Part shown: positions 60,531-64,000 of the stretch, in pieces
Numbering within the stretch: position 1 is the first letter of the stretch
How the letters are laid out: each line of letters opens with the position of its first letter
Source of the DNA: Ruminococcaceae bacterium UBA1036
GTDB lineage: Bacteria > Bacillota > Clostridia > Oscillospirales > Acutalibacteraceae
Length of the DNA stretch: 64,000 bases
Direction of reading: 5' to 3'
Assembly: GCA_002316805.1 (NCBI GenBank)
Contig: DCEF01000004.1
Coordinates: 1-64,000, forward strand
Translations under genes and position numbers: made by a program
The notes under the pieces: model-generated
Databases searched by the model: none
Seen by the model: the letters and a program-made list of their open reading frames with translations, nothing else
Told to the model about the DNA's origin: nothing

Positions 60531-60785
60531 TCATTTGTCTGCGTCGCTGTAGCCTTGATAGGCAGTCGGATTTTTCTTCATTGCGTTAACTTCGTTTATG
60601 GCTTCAATCGTTTCCGCATTCGGAACCTTCCGTGTGATTTCAAATGGAATCCTTTGCTCCCGGATAGATTGCCTCAAAAAGAGGTTAATTGCCGTCGTGA
60701 GATCAAGCCCAAAATCGGAGAAAAGAGCCTGCGCCTCTTTTTTGACTTCAGCATCCATGCTGATATTAGTACTGACCTTTGCCAT
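60531..60785 (-). CDS. RelB/DinJ-family antitoxin
   Basis: An 84-residue antitoxin. The N-terminal ribbon-helix-helix domain (AKVSTNISMDAEVKKEAQALFSDFGLDLTTAINLFLRQ) binds operator DNA; the C-terminal tail (PTAYQGYSDADK) wraps the toxin. ATG 60785 has GGAGGG upstream. It is the first gene of the toxin-antitoxin pair, normally autorepressed with the toxin as co-repressor. Confidence 0.9.
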   Translation of the reverse strand: MAKVSTNISMDAEVKKEAQALFSDFGLDLTTAINLFLRQSIREQRIPFEITRKVPNAETIEAINEVNAMKKNPTAYQGYSDADK

Positions 60786-60815
60786 CTTGCATCCCTCCTT
60801 TGCAAATAGACTATA

Positions 60816-60848
60816 GCGTATTATGCGCATAACATCAACATAATACGC
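60816..60848. promoter_or_regulatory. Probable operator of the toxin-antitoxin operon
   Basis: GCGTATTATG (60816-60825) and CATAATACGC (60839-60848) are exact inverted repeats with a 13-bp spacer. The left part is itself within a 12-bp palindrome, TTATGCGCATAA. It lies 30 bp upstream of the antitoxin start, where RelB/DinJ dimers normally bind. Confidence 0.75.
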
Positions 60849-60854
60849 AAAATA

Positions 60855-61061
60855 CTAGACTTTTTTGCAAGCACTGTAGAGCTCATCGAGAGAGACACCG
60901 AGCACCTGCGCAATGTCACCAAGGGTGAAGAAGCCGGGATTTTGATTGTCGCCATTTTCTATTTCGTGGATTGTTGACACCGGATGCCCGCTGCGGCGGG
61001 CAAGTTCCACCTGGGTTATAAAGTTTCCTTTTCGCAACTGTCGAATCTTATCTGCCAGCAT
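60855..61061 (-). CDS. XRE-family helix-turn-helix regulator
   Basis: A 68-residue single-domain DNA-binding protein. The HTH is ITQVELARRSGHPVSTIHEIENG, and FTLGDIAQVLGVSLDEL completes the fold. It is small, with no sensor domain. It lies just upstream of the toxin-antitoxin operator on the same strand and may regulate it or be the relic of another element. Confidence 0.88.
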   Translation of the reverse strand: MLADKIRQLRKGNFITQVELARRSGHPVSTIHEIENGDNQNPGFFTLGDIAQVLGVSLDELYSACKKV

Positions 61062-61225
61062 ATGGTAGCTCCCTTAACAATGTGAAAAGTAAGCAGTATT
61101 ATCATGATTAGTGCTATTTTGCAAAGTAGAAAGGCCGAGTCATAGAAAGGCTAATATTAAAATTGACGCTATTACAAAAAGTAATAAATATAAAATAAAC
61201 TTCAACTTGAATATCTCCAACATGA

Positions 61226-61254
61226 CTCCCCGGCCTTGCGGTCGGGGAAGTTTT
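61226..61254 (+). other. GC hairpin resembling an IS200/IS605 right end or a terminator
   Basis: CTCCCCGGCC, TTGC, GGTCGGGGAAG, then TTTT. A CCCC...GGGG hairpin of this kind ending in AAGTTTTC resembles the subterminal hairpin of IS200/IS605 elements, whose right ends share such short stems. No TnpA or TnpB frame is left beside it. It could also be a plain terminator. Confidence 0.4.
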
Positions 61255-61285
61255 CAGTTCATTACTTGTTCATCTTTGTCGCAAT

Positions 61286-61936
61286 ATGCCAATCGTCGTA
61301 GACATTGCCTTTAATCTGTGTACTGTCTCCGTCAGGTTGGCCGAAAGCATTCCGGCAGCGGTCCAGGGCATCTTCCAGGAATGTGTACGCAGTAAGACGC
61401 TTAATATCTTCTATAAGAATCCCCAGCGGTATATGGAAGGAGTATCGGCAATTATGAAACGTCAGATGCGCAGCCTGTTGGTTGACGGAATCAAATACAC
61501 ACGTCTGGGTGATGATGAATACTACGCGCAGGAACTGTTTGAAACGGAAGAACTTACCGGGTACCTGGAGCGTAACATGCTTGCCAGTAAAAAATCGGCG
61601 TATCATTATGTGGTTTATGACAGCGAAAATGAAAAAACTTTTGCCGAACGGTTTGAAGCAAACAACGCAGTGAAACTCTATGCGAAATTGCCGCACTGGT
61701 TTAAAATTCCCACGCCGCTTGGAAGCTACAATCCAGACTGGGCAATTTTGATTGAGCAGGATGGCGAAAAAAGGCTGTATTTTGTTCTTGAAACGAAGGG
61801 CAGTACGCTGAAAGAGGACCTGCGCCAGACAGAATGGGGTAAAATTGAGTGCGGTCGCAAACACTTTGCTGCTTTGGGCAAACAGGTTACTTTCGACACG
61901 GCAGATAAGTTTGACAAGTTCATAGAGAGAGTTTAG
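61286..61936 (+). pseudogene. 3' remnant of a type III restriction endonuclease (res)
   Basis: About 216 codons matching the C-terminal nuclease part of type III Res subunits. NPDWAILIEQDGEKRLYFVLETKG is the PD-(D/E)xK catalytic motif, and GKIECGRKHFAAL closes the domain. The helicase domain (about 700 residues) and the partner methyltransferase gene are absent upstream. The true start is lost, so the product is almost surely nonfunctional as a restriction enzyme. Confidence 0.82.
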
Positions 61937-62048
61937 ACGACCGCTGATTAAATGGCAGGGACAAGGAGTTTTTGAGGTTTGAAATAGGAAAACCATCAAA
62001 GACGGATAAAATCAGTTAAGTGACCTGTCGTTTCCCAACGGCTAATAA

Positions 62049-62219
62049 CCCCTGTACCACTTGGCCTGGGCCATTCGGGACAGTGTACAGTCCCAAATGA
62101 AAATGACCGTTAAGCGCCTGCTGGGAAAATACGGCTATTCGCCGGATAAGATGGAAAAGGCAGTGGAAATCGTTACGGAGCAGACCAAACTCATGCGTGA
62201 GAATGAAACGGCGGAATAG
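62049..62219 (+). pseudogene. 3' remnant of type I restriction subunit hsdR
   Basis: The frame PLYHLAWAIRDSVQSQMKMTVKRLLGKYGYSPDKMEKAVEIV... to the stop at 62217-62219 matches the extreme C terminus of HsdR proteins. A TAA precedes it, and the rest of the gene and hsdM/hsdS are missing. Its last codons contain the ribosome binding site of the next gene. Confidence 0.7.
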
Positions 62220-62231
62220 GAGGACGAAAAA

Positions 62232-63287
62232 GTGGAGGCTGATATTCAAAAAACAGTGGGCTACCTGAATCAGTACTTTTCGGCAGATGCCCGAAAAGTA
62301 GCAGACTCTCTTGGCTCGCTCAACATGGCGCTGGACGATGTGTTGAAACACGCAAACGTTCAACTAACCCAGTTCCATAAAGAAAAAAAATACGACGAAG
62401 CAGAAACAATGCTGAAGGTTTCAAAACTGGTTTCTGGGCTTCAGAACCGGATTTCAGATGTAGCCAATCAGTTGTTCGACGACGAGACTGAAGATCCCGA
62501 AGATAGCGACGATGTGGATGAACAAGAGTTGAAAAAACTACCTAATTATGCTAATTACGTGGTGGATGAAACAGTGCCACACACGTTATATGAGGATTTC
62601 AAATATAAGAAGGCGGTCGGATTCTCTCTTTACGGAAAGCGTTACCCGGCTAAAGACTGGCAGGATGTGTTGGTCAAGACCTGCAACCTGTTGGCCGAAA
62701 TGGATAAGGAGAAGTTTATTTACTTTATCGATGATCCTACTATGAAAGGCAGCAAGGTTTGCTATTTCAGCAAAGATTCTGTTCCTAAGTTCAATAAAAA
62801 GCTTGATAAAGTTGATGTATACGTGTGGGTCAACCTTAGTGCCAACGGAAAACGGAATCTTATCCGCAAGCTACTCAAAAAATTTGATATCCGGCTCTCA
62901 GACTACACGATTTATCTTCGTGCCGATTATACGCCACTCCACCAGGGCTCGGTAAATGAATACCTTTCCAATGATGAAGACTCTACAAATATTGGAAAAT
63001 TCGTTCGGGAAGAGTTGCGAAAACTTGAAAATCGTCTACCGCAGCTTACCAGCAATGAGTTGCTGGCATTGCAGTCCAAACAATGGTGTAAAGAAAATCT
63101 TAACCTTGATTTTCCTTTGCTAAGACCAGTTGATGAGAACAAGGACGTATCCCAACAGACTGATATCGGTACATACAGTTGCTACTGGAGTGAACTGTTT
63201 AAATTTGGAGGGCAAATATTTCTTGTGACCAGCCAATGGCATGACAGGAATCGAGAGCCTTTTGTAAAGTGGCTTAAGTCATTGTAA
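62232..63287 (+). CDS. Unknown protein, formerly co-translated with hsdR
   Basis: A 351-residue soluble protein from a GTG start after GGAGGA. Residues 1-80 are helical; 80-105 are very acidic (DDETEDPEDSDDVDEQEL). Then a compact domain begins (KAVGFSLYGKRYPAKDWQDVLVKTCNLLAEMDKEKF) and a second helical region (VYVWVNLSANGKRNLIRKLLKKFDI) follows. Similar S-L-x-G-K-x-Y-x-x-x-x-W-x-D-V-L phrases occur in proteins beside restriction systems, but I cannot assign a function. The frame is intact although the surrounding restriction genes are ruined. Confidence 0.8.
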   Translation: MEADIQKTVGYLNQYFSADARKVADSLGSLNMALDDVLKHANVQLTQFHKEKKYDEAETMLKVSKLVSGLQNRISDVANQLFDDETEDPEDSDDVDEQELKKLPNYANYVVDETVPHTLYEDFKYKKAVGFSLYGKRYPAKDWQDVLVKTCNLLAEMDKEKFIYFIDDPTMKGSKVCYFSKDSVPKFNKKLDKVDVYVWVNLSANGKRNLIRKLLKKFDIRLSDYTIYLRADYTPLHQGSVNEYLSNDEDSTNIGKFVREELRKLENRLPQLTSNELLALQSKQWCKENLNLDFPLLRPVDENKDVSQQTDIGTYSCYWSELFKFGGQIFLVTSQWHDRNREPFVKWLKSL

Positions 63288-63329
63288 CAATAAGAATAAC
63301 TCTATCATTATAGAGGATGGAGGTGCTCT

Positions 63330-63632
63330 ATGGTATCAGCCCGCTCTTTTGCCGAGTTTGTAAAAGCCAAGTGTTTCGACGGTTTGTGTGAGGCTGCTGA
63401 GAACTATGCGAACGAAAACTGGTGCCTTCTTGGCCCCTACTCCCGTAGGGTACAGAATATTGAACAAGCTGTTTTTTCAGACGCGACAGTTGAACGCGTC
63501 TACGTTAGCGACTCGCCCTTGCTATTATCCCAAATGGCTGAAAGCAGACACCAATGCACGGGCATCCGGTGTTTCTTGCGCAACATGCCTGCTGCTGCCG
63601 GGGATGCTTTAACAAATGGTACCGAGTGCTAA
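63330..63632 (+). pseudogene. Truncated gene start (ICE/phage-type protein)
   Basis: ATG 63330 after GGAGG begins MVSARSFAEFVKAKCFDGLCEAAENY and continues to VERVYVSDSP. This N terminus resembles, from memory, the start of large clostridial proteins with an ImmA/IrrE-like peptidase domain. After about residue 62 the frame changes character, and codons of another frame read as a zinc-ribbon-like Cys pattern with WYRVLKGTKLTKQQQEN. It is probably the stub of one gene joined to debris of another. Confidence 0.5.
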
Positions 63633-63876
63633 AAGGCACGAAATTGACAAAACAGCAACAAGAAAATTGTTAATCTTCTGATGGCGTGGATTGATAGCCA
63701 GATGCAAAACTAATAGAAGCGTTGACTTATTGGGATACTGGCTAATTCAAGAGTCGATGCTCAAACATCAGCTAAACATCAAGCAAACATCGAAAAAAGT
63801 GGAATAAAATCGGGCTTTTTGCCGCCTTTTGATGTTTGGATAAAACATCGGCTCAATGTTGGGGTACATCGAATAA
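63633..63876. other. Gene debris without an intact ORF
   Basis: It holds the broken frame NLLMAWIDSQMQN (about 63668-63712) and several AAACATC repeats near 63761-63796, with a further CATCG-rich stretch near 63846-63872. No complete gene. Confidence 0.4.
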
Positions 63877-63960
63877 GTCCTGAAACGCAATGCTTATGGT
63901 TACCGCAATTTCCAACGCTTTCGTAATCATATTCTGCACATGTTCAACTATTCAACGTAA
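63877..63960 (+). pseudogene. C-terminal remnant of an ISL3-type transposase
   Basis: The frame V-L-K-R-N-A-Y-G-Y-R-N-F-Q-R-F-R-N-H-I-L-H-M-F followed by a TAA is the typical C terminus of ISL3-family (DDE) transposases. The rest of the gene is not in the window. Confidence 0.65.
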
Positions 63961-63991
63961 GAAGGAGCAGCTTGAAGCCACTCCTTCTTAC
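63957..63991 (+). terminator. Hairpin after the transposase remnant
   Basis: TAAGAAGGAG pairs with CTCCTTCTTA with a 13-base loop. It may be a terminator or part of the element end. Confidence 0.6.
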
Positions 63992-64000
63992 ATTTCCGCT

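Noticed and set aside
63761..63796. Short AAACATC repeats as a CRISPR-like or operator array
   Set aside because: The units are short, irregularly spaced and lie in decayed coding sequence; chance or a low-complexity protein tail explains them.
1..64000. CRISPR arrays
   Set aside because: No run of regularly spaced 24-40 bp repeats with unique spacers was seen on either strand.
1..64000. tRNA and rRNA genes
   Set aside because: I looked in the intergenic gaps, including those before rpmG and around the accessory region, and saw no cloverleaf with a T-arm GTTCRANNC box in the right place and no rRNA sequence.

Overview
The window looks like a chromosome segment of an anaerobic, endospore-forming Clostridia bacterium, most likely an Oscillospirales/Ruminococcaceae-type organism. 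The evidence is a class III (oxygen-sensitive) ribonucleotide reductase with its activase, a cotJ spore-coat operon, LicT/BglG-type antitermination, an L10 leader upstream of rplJ-rplL, TTG/GTG starts with strong GGAGG ribosome binding sites, and Gram-positive type IV pilus genes without an outer-membrane secretin. I cannot name the species from sequence alone.

Layout. 0-3.2 kb: an N-acetylglucosamine-type PTS operon on the minus strand (licT-like antiterminator, EIICB, EIIA, then probably the start of nagB) behind a promoter, RAT and terminator. 3.6-6.8 kb: a methionine ABC transporter (metQ-metN-metI), also minus strand, with a Met/Cys-rich leader ORF and a terminator upstream, plus two unlisted small ORFs. 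7.1-14.1 kb: an oligopeptide ABC operon ending in an M24 aminopeptidase. 14.2-18.8 kb: a hypothetical gene, then rpmG-secE-nusG-rplK-rplA-(L10 leader)-rplJ-rplL. 18.8-23.7 kb: D,D-carboxypeptidase, metallophosphoesterase, SBF/BASS transporter and an orphan peptide-binding lipoprotein. 23.9-27.6 kb: pgk-tpiA-gpmI on the minus strand (gap lies apart, at 50.1 kb). 28.5-42.3 kb: two divergent type IV pilus clusters. The minus arm holds the major prepilin, a PilM-PilN fusion, PilO, PilD, PilB, PilT and PilC. The plus arm holds three pseudopilin-like proteins, two with very large ectodomains, followed by a MORN-repeat gene. 42.4-47.3 kb: a 1185-residue secreted Ig-like surface protein and a SpoIID/LytB-domain protein. 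47.4-51.2 kb: citrate synthase, a membrane protein and GAPDH. 51.3-51.9 kb: cotJA-cotJB with a broken cotJC. 52-55.4 kb: nrdG and an nrdD carrying a C-terminal redoxin domain. 55.7-56.8 kb: a flippase-like membrane protein.

From about 56.9 kb to the end the window turns into an accessory region of gene debris: a lone phage-type gene, small secreted proteins, a frameshifted IS3-family element, a DUF3784 gene between 19-bp direct repeats, a relB-yafQ toxin-antitoxin operon with a xre-like gene, 3' remnants of type III (res) and type I (hsdR) restriction genes, an intact unknown gene that followed hsdR, and the tail of an ISL3-type transposase.

The points I would follow up first are the possible leader-peptide attenuator for methionine uptake (6.52-6.80 kb), the direct-repeat-bounded one-gene unit (59.6-60.1 kb), the paired 21-bp repeats between the divergent pilus promoters, the perfect 23-bp inverted repeat upstream of nrdG, and the orphan restriction-associated gene at 62.2 kb. 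All positions, starts and functions come from reading the sequence; no database search was run.
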